Origin: Bugulina stolonifera
Lineage: Eukaryota; Bryozoa; Gymnolaemata; Cheilostomatida; Bugulidae
Reading direction: 5' to 3'
Length of the DNA: 64,000 nucleotides
Assembly: GCA_935421135.1 (NCBI GenBank)
Contig: OW285191.1
Location: forward strand, 15,507,700-15,571,699
Below, in pieces: positions 13,301 to 23,596 of the stretch; position 1 is the first letter of the stretch, and the number at the start of each line of letters is the position of its first letter. The translations under genes and the position numbers were made by a program. Below the pieces are notes generated by a model, which saw only the letters and a list, made by a program, of their open reading frames with translations, searched no databases and was not told the DNA's origin.

Positions 13301-16178
13301 GCATAGATGACCAGCAAATAGATTGTACAGCTTACAGAGGTGAGAGTAGGGTATGGGACACTATAATATGACTGTTTGGTCTAAAAGGTCGCTACAGCTT
13401 TATTAACCGATACTAGTGCAAGTAAACCGACTAACACAAATACATCAATGCTGCAGGTTAACTCTTGTGTCAACTTCATAGACTGAGAGTTATAAAATTA
13501 TTAAATGATTGTACTGTAGTCCATTTCCTTTTTTAGCACATCACTCACCGGTGGATGATTATAGCGACCACGAGGAAGAGTTCGCTCCTCAACACAATAT
13601 GGGCCAAGGTAGATAGGTCAACTAATTCAAACTAAAGCAACCATATAAAAAAGAATATTTTCTGTTATATTATCATTTTGTGTGATTTACTTTTGCGTTG
13701 AACTACACACAGTTCAGTATTTTTGCATGAAGTTTACACCAAACAACATATAAAATAAACATTACACAGCACTCCGAAATGTGTCCTTCTCATGCTATTT
13801 TGTTTACAAATTCAATATTATAGTTGAGTAGAGTTAGCGTGGGGTGACAGTATTTTTTTATAAATTCTCGTTCTTAAGCTGAACACATATCAGCAGAGCT
13901 GGGTTCAAGTCATAGATTTGACTTGATTTGCCAAGTCAAATCAAGTCACAAGTCGACTTGACTTGAACTTGGCAACTTGCTGACTTGACTTGATTTTGAC
14001 TTGCCTATCAATGTGAATTGACATGACTTGGACACATGAATGACTTGTGACTTTGACTTGGGTTCTGCCAAGTCAATGTTACGGGTAAAATTTTGTACAG
14101 TGTATAGCTAACATGGAAAAAATGTCTCAATTGCCTACATATTTATCATGTCTACTTCATCAATGCTACTAGCAGCACTCAGAGTATATCAAGGTTAACT
14201 ATGAGGATACACAACTCAGGCAATGTCTAGGCTGTGTGTACGTGAGACTACACAATGTATATTACTACTTACATGTACATGTATATAGACTAGTTCTTTA
14301 CCATAATTGCATAACATACATGCCCAGCTACACCTTGGCATAGTTTTTCATGGAGTGGAATGCCTATAAAAGAAAAAATTGATGTTTTGGAAAACGTAAA
14401 AGTTTTTGAAGTTGTCTTCCACTTGAATTGCATTTCTACTTGACTTGACTTCGACTCGACTTGACTTGCGACTTGCATGGTGGCTGACTTGACTTGACTT
14501 CAATTTTTTTAGAAACGACTTGACTTGTTGACTTGAAGTCCGACTTGGACCCAACTTTGCATATCAGTCTGAAGCTGATGCCAACCAATGCTGGTTGTTT
14601 GAAATAATTATTTTACCATTTTTATTTTCTCTTACTGCTTGACATGTGAACTAGAAGTCTATTCTATTCTATTTAAAACTATATTTGGCCTCGCTACAGT
14701 AATGTTGTTGTTGTTAATAATTTTAGCTACATGAATTTGACTATTAGTACTGGAGGAAATACAAGCCCCTTTTGAAATCAATAATACTGTGTCGATCCTA
14801 GCACACTAAGGGGAGGTTTGAGAGTAGTCTATCGACCTTTATTACATGTGCTGAATGCTAATGACTAAGTGTTATTGAGACCGTGGGTTGAATGCTACTT
14901 GGTACCTAAGTGCTCATGTGTATGACGCTACCCTAGCTTCTCTGGCTGCAATAGATCTGCATTTTTCTAGTTTGGGATAGGGAAGGGGCTCTTCACCAAT
15001 GGTAAAGTTGCTATATGCACAGGTTGGATGCCATTCCCAGCGTCAACAATGACCTTTTAGGGGAGTTTAACCTGGATCTCCCACACGGTCACGGCTGCGT
15101 GAAGTCCACTAACTAATACAAAGCATCCCCTCTGCCTCTTATGCAAACAATAAACAACATGACATTTATGACAAATTATGTACAGCTCAATGACCACCAC
15201 AATACTTCCATACATACACCTATTTAGCACCATCTTAATGTTTTCTAATTTTCAAAGATTAAAAGGGTCCTGGAAGTCATTTGTGTCTTGCTTTATTGGA
15301 ACTGAGCTTGGTAGCTGGCACAGCACAGCAGATAGGTGCTTGACTCATGGACACGGGTCAGGGTTCAGTTCTCGCAGGAACCATTATAAATGCACACTGC
15401 GTATCTCATTTCACTACCGCTACTGCTAATGGAGCAATTGTTGAATTAAAGCTGGTGAGATTTTATTAGAAATGGGTTTGCTGTTCTCATCTAGGAGAAC
15501 ATAACCTTGGTGACCTATAAATTATAGGTTGAAATCTGTTTGACCAGTCTAGGGCAAAGTGTGCAATTTTCTATCAATCTGAATATTATTTAGATTTATT
15601 AAGGTATCATATGGGTACCCTTAGGGTAATATTTAGGCATGTTTTGCTTGGGATTGTTCGCTTTTACCCAGTGCGGGAAAACATCTTAAAGTATGGTCTT
15701 ACAATCCAATATCTCTATGGATGAGAATAACAAGAAAGTCAATTATTGTAATCTTGCCTCTTCAAAAGGACAACAGAATGTTGGTATTGGCTTATGCCTG
15801 CTAACATTGCCCTAAGACCACAGGCAAATGCCTGCTAACATTGCCTTGAGACTAGGAGATATGTGATGTAACGGAATCTTCATTTTCTTGGGGGCCTTAT
15901 GCAGTAGGCCTACCTTATGCAGTAGGCCTACTTTATGCAGTAGGCCTACCTATCTACAGGTATATAATTGTTATTGACTCATTTTGGCTTATCAGGTGTC
16001 TGTCTTATCATAAATCCAAGATAGGTTTATTCAATTATTTTGGTGGAGTACTCTGTACTGAGCACAAGCCTTTTTCGTCTTCACTTTTCCATTATCTAGA
16101 GATCTTCGGCAGCAACAGGCTGAATGGGTATTATTTGTGTTCCTCTTACTATGCAGTACAGGATTCTTAGCATTGTAA
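1353..16178 (+). CDS. Gene A: unrecognised multi-exon protein with C-terminal membrane anchor
   Basis: Exons joined by splice signals and frame: 1353-1381 (start, tentative), 2534-2626, 3229-3339, 5671-5727, 5831-5926, 6129-6187, 7415-7510, 8473-8514, 8951-9016 (weak), 9964-10017, 11383-11436, 11548-11601, 12089-12130, 12475-12528, 13286-13339, 13537-13608 and 16102-16178. The sum is a multiple of three and gives about 370 residues (about 347 without the weak exon). The 5' exons meet in phase 2 and are rich in Ser and Pro; exon 6129-6187 switches to phase 1. The following 42- and 54-nt exons encode 14- and 18-residue segments with recurring Leu-Gln-Thr-Glu patterns, probably helical. The last exon encodes Leu-Arg-Gln-Gln-Gln, then about 18 hydrophobic residues, then a stop, as in tail-anchored proteins. 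Its acceptor has alternative AGs (TAGAG); the second gives the hydrophobic frame. I do not recognise the family. Phase architecture links it to gene B. A LINE relic and a MITE sit in its introns. Confidence 0.5.
2403..2516 (+). repeat. 114-bp dispersed repeat, copy 1
   Basis: Contains a strong palindrome around 2431-2455 (arms based on GTCATTTCAGGGG). The same 114 bp occurs in reverse orientation at 56929-57042 with only a few differences. It ends 17 bp upstream of a gene A exon, so it probably supplies part of that exon's upstream splice context. It is MITE-like, but no coding capacity or clear target duplication was found. Confidence 0.75.
3889..4818 (+). pseudogene. 5'-truncated non-LTR retrotransposon (LINE) reverse transcriptase fragment
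   Basis: An open frame of about 309 codons begins inside the reverse transcriptase domain. It contains the SGVPQGSVLGP block, the catalytic YADD box (about 4000-4011) with LLY following, a thumb-like region with Y-L-G-V, and the C-terminal segment typical of Jockey/CR1-type elements (CRPILEYA...VWDP, HRAVRFI). The upstream part (endonuclease and palm start) is missing and an in-frame stop precedes the fragment at 3886-3888. The last 30 or so codons look unlike the family and may be frameshifted. It lies in an intron of gene A in the same orientation. As known for LINEs, 5' truncation is the usual result of incomplete reverse transcription. Confidence 0.88.
10748..10771 (+). repeat. Short relic shared with the MCT-1 intron 7 repeat
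   Basis: A 24-nt stretch rich in TTCGAA/ATCGAAAG and ending GCCAGTG is identical to 32158-32181. The bases just upstream (AGACAA) also match, apart from a 10-bp gap. Probably one end of the same degraded transposable element. Confidence 0.45.
13894..14559. mobile_element. hAT-type MITE with 8-bp target duplication
   Basis: The element is flanked by identical 8-mers CATATCAG at 13886-13893 and 14560-14567. Its ends form an imperfect inverted repeat: CAGAGCTGGGTTCAAGTC on the left and the reverse complement CAAAGTTGGGTCCAAGTC on the right. CAG.G.TGGG termini and 8-bp duplications are characteristic of hAT transposons. The interior is largely GACTTGACTTG-type repeats in opposite orientation near the two ends, with about 350 bp of unrelated sequence between them. 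There is no transposase, so it is non-autonomous. It lies in the last long intron of gene A. Confidence 0.75.
15055..15120 (-). repeat. Possible tRNA-derived SINE fragment
   Basis: Read on the minus strand, it contains GTGGGAGATCC followed by GGTTAAACTCCCCT, resembling a pol III B box. A similar block occurs on the plus strand at about 28050-28085. Neither boundaries nor target duplications were found. Confidence 0.35.
15897..15951 (+). repeat. 18-bp tandem repeat, three copies
   Basis: The unit CTTATGCAGTAGGCCTAC is repeated three times with one substitution. It lies in an intron of gene A. Confidence 0.85.
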
Positions 16179-16784
16179 AGGTAAGTACACTTTCAAGTCA
16201 TGTTATGCATTTCATGCTTATGTAGGCACAGTAGGTATATTTTGGGACAGCTAGCATAAGGAGAAGATTATAACAACAATAAAACATGCCTATGCAAAAA
16301 CATTGCTACTGTAAGCATTTGCAGCAGTTTAAATTGAATACATGCAGCTGAAGTAGATCAGTGAGCCTTGTTTTCAAACCCCTAAAGCTAATTTAATTTA
16401 GTTGTAGAAGATTATGATTTGTCAAGTAGGCTTATACAATGTATGTGGGGAAGTCTGACTTTCCAAAAGTATTACTAGCCATGGAAGAATGGATTCTATT
16501 TGGGGAATTACTAGTTGAATAAGTTAAATTTTTAGTTAATTGAAAACGAAAAGTTGTGCACAATCACAAAAATGTTTTTTCAATAAATGGTATGAAAGAA
16601 ATTATCATTGGCATAACAAGGGAAAACGTTTTGAAGATGTCAGTGTAACAGGTAATGTTAAAATACAGTAGTACATACGGATAATGTGGCTGTGTATTTC
16701 TAGAAGTACTACACTAGATAAAGTGACATTTGTGATCAACCCACAACAGATTATAAGTGACATGACAAATCACACTCAATCAGG

Positions 16785-19700
16785 ATGGCAAAGCAGTTCC
16801 AAAACCTGATAAATAAATTCACAGACTACATCTTCAACTCAGGTAGAAGTAGGGCACACAGTCACGTAGTTACAACGCAATTTTATAATGTCATTCGCTA
16901 GTTGTTGAACTAGCCTAGTAATAGTGGAACTCCAGCCATGTGTGTGAACTGATTGCCGCTATAAATGCCCTGTCTAAATTTTTTTCGGTAGCTGCTTCAG
17001 TCACAGACTAGGCTGAGTGCCAGAAGTTGGTAGTTCAAGACAACATTGCTTCCAGGGATAATTCACATGACTAGTCTATTATACATCATAGATAGGTGAT
17101 GTTATGCTGAGAATTGAGTTACTTTTGTTACTTCAAGTTCAAGTTCAACTGTTGCTCATAAAATAACATGCATCTATGTTCAGAGCCATACTATGAAATT
17201 TTGCTGTGAATTTTGAATGACAACATTGTCTGTTCCGAAACAACGCGAGCTACTTTATGTTGACACTATATATCTCATCACCTCAAATTTCTAGATTTTA
17301 ATTTTATGTTGTTGAAATATTTTGTAAGTAGTCACCTAACTTTCTACATGATGTATAGTTGCGTACACTATTGTTGAAAATATTGTATTATTGTGTTACA
17401 GTAGAATGTAGAATACTTATTTCAAGCAATTAGATCAACCCCTCTCTATTTATCTTAAAGATGGCAGATGGGAACGTTTCGTTGGCAGAATAATGTTAGA
17501 TTTACTAGACATAGGTTGCAATACTTCCTTTTTAATACTGAAATTAGCTCAAATCTATAAGTAATCTAGCTAACTAAATCTTATGTTGCATGATGCACAC
17601 TGTAATTCATACTTAGGAGATACTGAGAAAGGTCACAACTCAGATGGAATATATGGGAAGATAAATAGGACAACGGAGAAAGAGCTAACCCCTATCAATA
17701 ACATCATAACAATCAATACCAACTCAGAAGGCAGCAGTAACATTCGTAGAAGAGGGAGAATTGCCACGAATAAGGATGCTGGAGTGACCGCTAGCCATCA
17801 AAGGTTTGTTACTATTACTGATATGAACTTGTGGCATTATGGGAATGTATGTACAATTTAGTTCTTATAAATAAACTCAAGAAGAGCTACATGTATATAT
17901 TGAAGGCTTTGAGGCCACATGTACATGTACATGTATATATTGAAGGCTTTGAGGCCACATGTACCATGCATATATTGAAGGCTTTGAGGCCACATGTACC
18001 ATGTATATATTGAAGGCTTTGAGGCTACATGTACATGTACATGTACATGTACATGTACATTGACAAATATTTTATTCTGTGAGTGTAAAAGATAGGATAA
18101 GATAATGATAAGTTTACTTGTCTTATCACATTCCAAGTAAGACACACCTTAAGCAGGAGCCTTCCATTACTCATTGGAATTTTTTAAACTTTCATGTGTA
18201 TTACAGCATGATGTAGTCATAAACAAACCCATAATGAATAATATAGTGTAGGTCTTTCAATGGATGTAGCCTACTGTATTAGCTTTCATTTTTTTTTAAT
18301 TATGCAACTACGATCATGTAGAGTAGAGCCATTGACAGTGTGGGTTATTATACAGTAATACAAAATGTCTGAAATGCCATATTATCTACAATTTATAAGG
18401 ATTTTAATCAAAATATGGTTTCTTGTTTTAGTGAACAACAAAGACTTAGGTTGCCTTACGTGTAAGTATTAATATTGTGGTGAAACAGCCTCCTGGCAAT
18501 GGCTTCCCTGGGCCAACCACACAAACATTGTATATAACACTGACAATAATCTAATCCATATTCATTCATGCATGATGTCTTACCTTGTATTGCATTATAC
18601 TCATGTGTGTTACCTTATTATTATTCAACTCTGTATTGTATACTGCGTGTCTTTTATATATTAGCAATCAGGCTTTGGAATTACACTTATATTGCATCTT
18701 GGGTTTTCCCACTTACATTGTTAGTAATTGCGTGTTATTGTCTGATTGAATTAAATAGAGTCTTTTACCATTTATATTAAGTAATCTTGTGGCCGATGCT
18801 ATGGAATGGACTCATACTTATATATCATATGTTTTACACTATTGTAAGCACATTTTGTGCCAAGGCCAACCCTCTTTGTGGCCGACATCGGGCGGAACCA
18901 TCCATGTTGTTGCATCAGTTCCGGAGCCGATACCATGTCGGCCGGCCGATACCATGTTGGGCTCTTTTGGCCGGAAGCAGTTATAGTATAAAAGGCAGTG
19001 CATTTTCTGTATCAAATCAGTTGTTGATTGCGCTTCAATAAAGCAACATCTTCTAACTCAAACCTATAGAGGCTTACTCTCTTAGGCGGGTAACTCTACC
19101 GGAGGATCTTTGGATCCAGTACGGCTCGAGTTCATCCCCATCCTAGTTTAAGCACATCTCTACATGCCTTCTTAGACTTAGGTCGATCCCGGATTCTTTA
19201 TGAATCTAGCGTTGGGCCTAAGATCTTAGAATACACAATCTTTCACCGCACTCCTCTGGAGTCTAAAGTCTACATGACCTACGTCGGTCTTGAGCTCCAA
19301 TGAGCCTTGGCATCGGCCTACGTCTGCTATAACACACCAATAAGAGCACATATAATAACTGTTCACTCTTTATGTAATGAGCAGAAGGTTACTTGGTCGG
19401 CCTCTACCACCTTCCAAGCCCTTCACATACTTGTAGCCCTCGGCTCCTGTATGTAACTTACTCCAAAAACATTACAATATTATCAATAACCAGAGATTCT
19501 AGCCTATGGGTCATGTGTGCATCAAGCATACTGGACTTTTATTGAAATTCAGATAATCTGATTCAAGTTTCTAAAGCACAAAATTTTCAACCTCATCTTT
19601 ATGTGTACATAAGACTCAACTTTAGCGCATACAGTCGCGCATACAGTCATGCATACAATCACGCATACAGTCACGCATACAATCGCGCTTACAATCGGCG

Positions 19701-22142
19701 CTTACAATCGCGCATACAGTCACACATATTTATGCATACCCTCATGTCATTAGTATCTATAATGAAGGAGGAATATCCAAAAGAAAGTATGATGTAGTTC
19801 AGATCAATTTGCAAATTTATTAAACTGTAGCTGTGACTAATAGGTATTTTCAGTTGTTTAACGTACATGTGAACGCTCAGGGTCAAATGCAAAAATTTGA
19901 GTAACTATGGTAGGAAAGGCATTAAATTCAACCTACTGAAAATCTTTAGGAAGAAACCTCTGGGATTCTTGAGTATCCCTTTTCACAAAAGATTGACTCG
20001 AAATACATGCATAGTGTGGCCGCAATATAAAACGATTCTGATTTATTTTTTCTTTAGGAGAAAGTACAGTCAATCTTTTGACCCTGTCAGTCACTGTGAG
20101 GATCCAAACCGTGGAGCTGATATGCATCTTCCAGTGGATGACCCAAGGTAGATGTGGCTGTCTTGTTTATATTTTTGTAGAGTGATAGTTCAGGGTTCAA
20201 ATGCTGAAATTATTTCACAAGTTTACGTGCAGTCGAAAACAACTATTTCTTCTGAATTCTAGCTATTTATCTTAGGTATGAGCAGACTGGCAGTAAACCT
20301 AAAAAATTCCGTTCTGAAAAGAAAAAATGGGGAAAGAGTGCGAACGTCAGGTAAATGTGTTCCTCACTAACAAAGCTGTCTGTGAATTGAAAACTTATCA
20401 GAAATAGTTGTCGGCCTATGCCTAATGTGTTATTTTGTGAAAATAATAGTGTATTTCTATTTATTCATGTGTTCTTATTCAAGAGATTATTGAATAACCA
20501 TCAATAGAAAGCATACAGTCATGTACATGTAGGTAGCTTGTGCTCATCCATAATAGCATTGTAGCTTTGTATTTTTTTATACATATAATGTACATACTTC
20601 CAGCCATGCTGCTTTGCCAAGTAATATGAAAAAGGTACAGAATAAAAAGGATAAAACAGGATCAGAGAGACAAGAGTCTGATGATGAAGCGCTGGGTATC
20701 AGGTAGACTTACATGTATATCTGCTTACATAATAATCGTTGTAGGGAGTTGATCTGTCCAGTTTATGCCAAATAATCTGAATGATGTACTACTAATAGTG
20801 TACATATGCATTTGATGTAAGGTAATAAATTATAATTATATTATAATTATATAATATTATTAAGCCTATTATACTAGTCTTGGATGTATGCTTATGTATA
20901 CTCTATATGGGTATTGTACAAGAACACCAGGATGATCAGTGTGTTCTGTTCGTTTTACAATGGCAGGCAATGTGTGTATTATGTAAATGTATGTACATTG
21001 AATAAGTTTTGAGTATATTTCTTTGAAACAAAATCTGAAACTCACGTTTTGGCCACAGATTTCATTATTAAGCATAGCTAATAAAATTACCTACGCAGTA
21101 ATTTACTGTTTTGTACTCGAAAGCTTATTGACATCAACCTTATGAAATGACAAACCCTAGACATATGGGCATTCCTTCAGGGCATATACATGTAAGCCTA
21201 ACTACTTGTTCACATGTTATTGGGTAATAGAGTAAATTACATGTTGTTAACAATGTTCTATTCTACAGAGATGGTGCTGATACAGATTACAATGAACTTC
21301 CCATGAGCAGACCAATTGGTAAGTACATTGTACTATAAAGTGATCCTGGTTTTGTTGACTGAAGAAAAGCTCCATTGCCAAACCTTCTTATTTAAATTGC
21401 AGCTTAAAATGATTGTATAGTAGTATACTTGCTGCTATATTTTTATGGTTGTCAGCACTAAGTAGTGGTGAAACTTGACATGCCGACCTACATTTATGTG
21501 CATATTCATGAAGTAACATGAGTCATACATATCATAGTGAGGCTGAGAAAAATCAGGCATTATAATTTTAGCCGGAACTCAAGATCTATCGCAGAGTATG
21601 GACTTTCTTACAGCTGAAGTTCGTAGTAAGTAACTGTGTTAGAATTATTGTATACATTTACATAAAGAGTAGTTCACTCTAAGTGTTAAATAATACTGCA
21701 ACGTTGTTTGCTGTATTAAAGGGCTCTAGTGGATACGTTTGCAAAGCTGATATGTAAGCGGAAATTGTACAGTATTTTACTTATAACATTTACTAACATA
21801 TTTAGACTATTATTTAGTTTATCTTTATACAGGTTTGAAGTCAGATGTGAGAAACCTATCTACTAGACTCTCTGGTGAAGGTAAGCATGCTCCAATGTTT
21901 CATAAGCAGAACTACATGTACATGTACATGCCATGTTTTCAGCACACAACTTAATTACACAAGTGGTTTACTATTTTTACCAGATGATTATCTCATTTGA
22001 ATAAATCCCATAAATGATTATTTTGTTAGCTGTATCACAATACACTGAGAGACAAAAGAAAGATGACAACTTGAATTATAATTATATCTGTGTTTTTGGG
22101 AATTCACTGGTTGCCCTGGAATGCCCCACACTATTATCATGA
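16785..22142 (+). CDS. Gene B: unrecognised multi-exon protein, paralog of gene C
   Basis: Exons: 16785-16842, 17617-17803, 18432-18461, 20058-20147, 20276-20350, 20604-20702, 21269-21318, 21572-21625, 21833-21880 and 22030-22142. Phases agree at every junction and the sum gives 267 residues. It opens with MAKQFQNLINKF. A 62-residue polar exon follows, then a tiny exon beginning SEQQRL, then Lys/Arg-rich exons with a DDPRY junction. The 50-nt exon switches introns from phase 2 to phase 1. The next two exons encode a short predicted coiled coil (DLSQSMDFLTAEV, then LKSDVRNL). Exons 1, 3, 4 and 6 have exactly the same length as in gene C (58, 30, 90 and 99 nt). A solo LTR sits in intron 3, starting 15 bp after the exon. 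The final exon is uncertain because a hydrophobic frame begins nearby in another phase. No known family is recognised; it is likely a soluble or membrane-associated scaffold-like protein (inference). Confidence 0.6.
17887..18061 (+). repeat. About 38-bp tandem repeat ending in a TACATG tract
   Basis: Four copies of a unit containing TATATTGAAGGCTTTGAGGC and CACATGTAC are followed by (TACATG)n. Open frames on both strands here are repeat artefacts. It lies in intron 2 of gene B. Confidence 0.85.
18476..19476 (+). mobile_element. Solo LTR, copy 1 (about 1.0 kb)
   Basis: Starts TGTGGTGAAACAG and ends ACATTACA, with ATAT on both sides. It carries a TATA box (TATAAAAGG, about 18987) and an AATAAA signal (about 19038), as expected for LTR U3-R-U5. 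It aligns along its full length with 51835-52818. No internal retrotransposon genes flank it, so it is a solo LTR left by recombination. It lies in intron 3 of gene B in sense orientation. Confidence 0.78.
19622..19728 (+). repeat. 10-11-bp tandem repeat (CATACAGTCGCG type)
   Basis: About ten degenerate copies of GCATACAGTCA / GCATACAATCG. Located in intron 3 of gene B. Confidence 0.8.
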
Positions 22143-22375
22143 GTACTATATTTAGCTTTTTGCTCAGCTGGATCAGTGTAAATGTATTATCTTCCATCTG
22201 CTTGATCTTGCTAGATACACTAAAAGCCAAGTTAAGAAAGTGTGCCAGTTGCGAAGCTTTGGAAGAGGCATCAAGAGCTGCACAGGTTCAGAACACTGCG
22301 CAGGGCAATGTCTACAACGTCTATAACTACTCTGGTTCCCGACCTGCCCAAACACCATGGCTGCCGTTTTAACTG
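22121..22375 (+). other. Hydrophobic open frame overlapping the end of gene B
   Basis: An 83-codon open frame carries one strongly hydrophobic stretch (IFSFLLSWISVNVLSSI and following residues), then a polar tail rich in Asn, Tyr, Ala and Gln ending PWLPF. By position and character it resembles a C-terminal membrane anchor such as that of gene A. However, no acceptor in the correct phase joins it to the preceding gene B exon. It may be the true last exon reached by an unseen splice or sequencing frameshift, or a fossil of one. Confidence 0.35.
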
Positions 22376-23596
22376 TTAACACCAAACCTATACCAAGCTG
22401 ACAGCAAGATAACTCTGAAAGCACATGCTAGTAATGCATTATTAAGTGAATAGTGTTTGTGTAGGTAATACTGCATTTCATTCCATTATAAAGTACAAGT
22501 ATATTATACTACATTTATATATTTAATATTCTATCAATGATAGATCTATAAAGCTATCCAAATGATTCAGATTAGCTTTGTACACCTTCTCAGTGTTAGA
22601 TAGAATGCTTGCCATGTAAGTTTACTAGATAAATAAGGTTTGCTGAAAGGTTTTTGAGGCATTAGTTGCTGATTATTATATACACATAATTTAGTAGTGC
22701 CTGCAATGAATTATGTAATAATAATTTGGTCTCTCCTGGTCTCTTCTCATTATGATGATTCTCTTGCTTGCTACTGAGTACTAGTGTACCAGCTCCATAT
22801 CTTATATTATATTGCATATTAATTTTGCATAATGTGTACTGTATATTTTGCCTTTTGCATATTAATATTACATATTTGTAGTTGCCAACGATTGATTGGT
22901 GGGAATATTTATTATTATAAATTATTAGCAGTACCTACTAAGGAAATCTTGTCACAATCTGGTATGCTTTATAGCTCAGTATTTTGAAGCCATTGTATTA
23001 AAACTGAAGCTCATTGTAATCTCAATGGCTATCCAATCCACAGTAACTAAAATATAATTACATTGTATTTATTATATTTTTATAATGCTGGATCAAATGC
23101 ATTTCAACCTTAAATTGCTGAGGTTCAAAGCAAGGATTTGCTCCTAGAGACTTTTCGTGTACTTTGACTGAATAGAGAGAAGATGCTGCCATAGAACAGT
23201 ACAGCCTACAGCTGCTGCATCATAGCCTATAAGTAGATGCTGACTTTTATGCAACAAAAGCAATTTACTTTGAAAATGAAAGAAGAGGACAACCAAAGGA
23301 AGCTTATACAATCATATTGTCACTTGTAGAGTGTGGGTCTCTGTAAACATACCCTATAGGTGTGTTTATGGGGTATGAATATAGAATATTGTTCACACAA
23401 CAACAAAAGATTTTGATTTCATCAAGTTACTGAAGGAGTCTAGAACGAAATTTATTTCAAAAAATGAAATTGCATAACCATGTATTATTATTCAAATAAC
23501 TACATGCAGTGTACACATTATCTTACTGGGACATTTTAAGCGTTATAGTGGGTTAAACAAGTGATATAATAAAACCAAGTCCCTTGGTTGATTGAT
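22376..23596. other. Intergenic stretch between genes B and C
   Basis: AT-rich, with no open frame or splice-bounded exon that I can support. It presumably contains the 3' end of gene B and the promoter of gene C. Confidence 0.5.

Noticed and set aside
18787..19041. Small protein inside the first solo LTR
   Set aside because: Lies in LTR U3 sequence; not conserved in frame in the second LTR copy.
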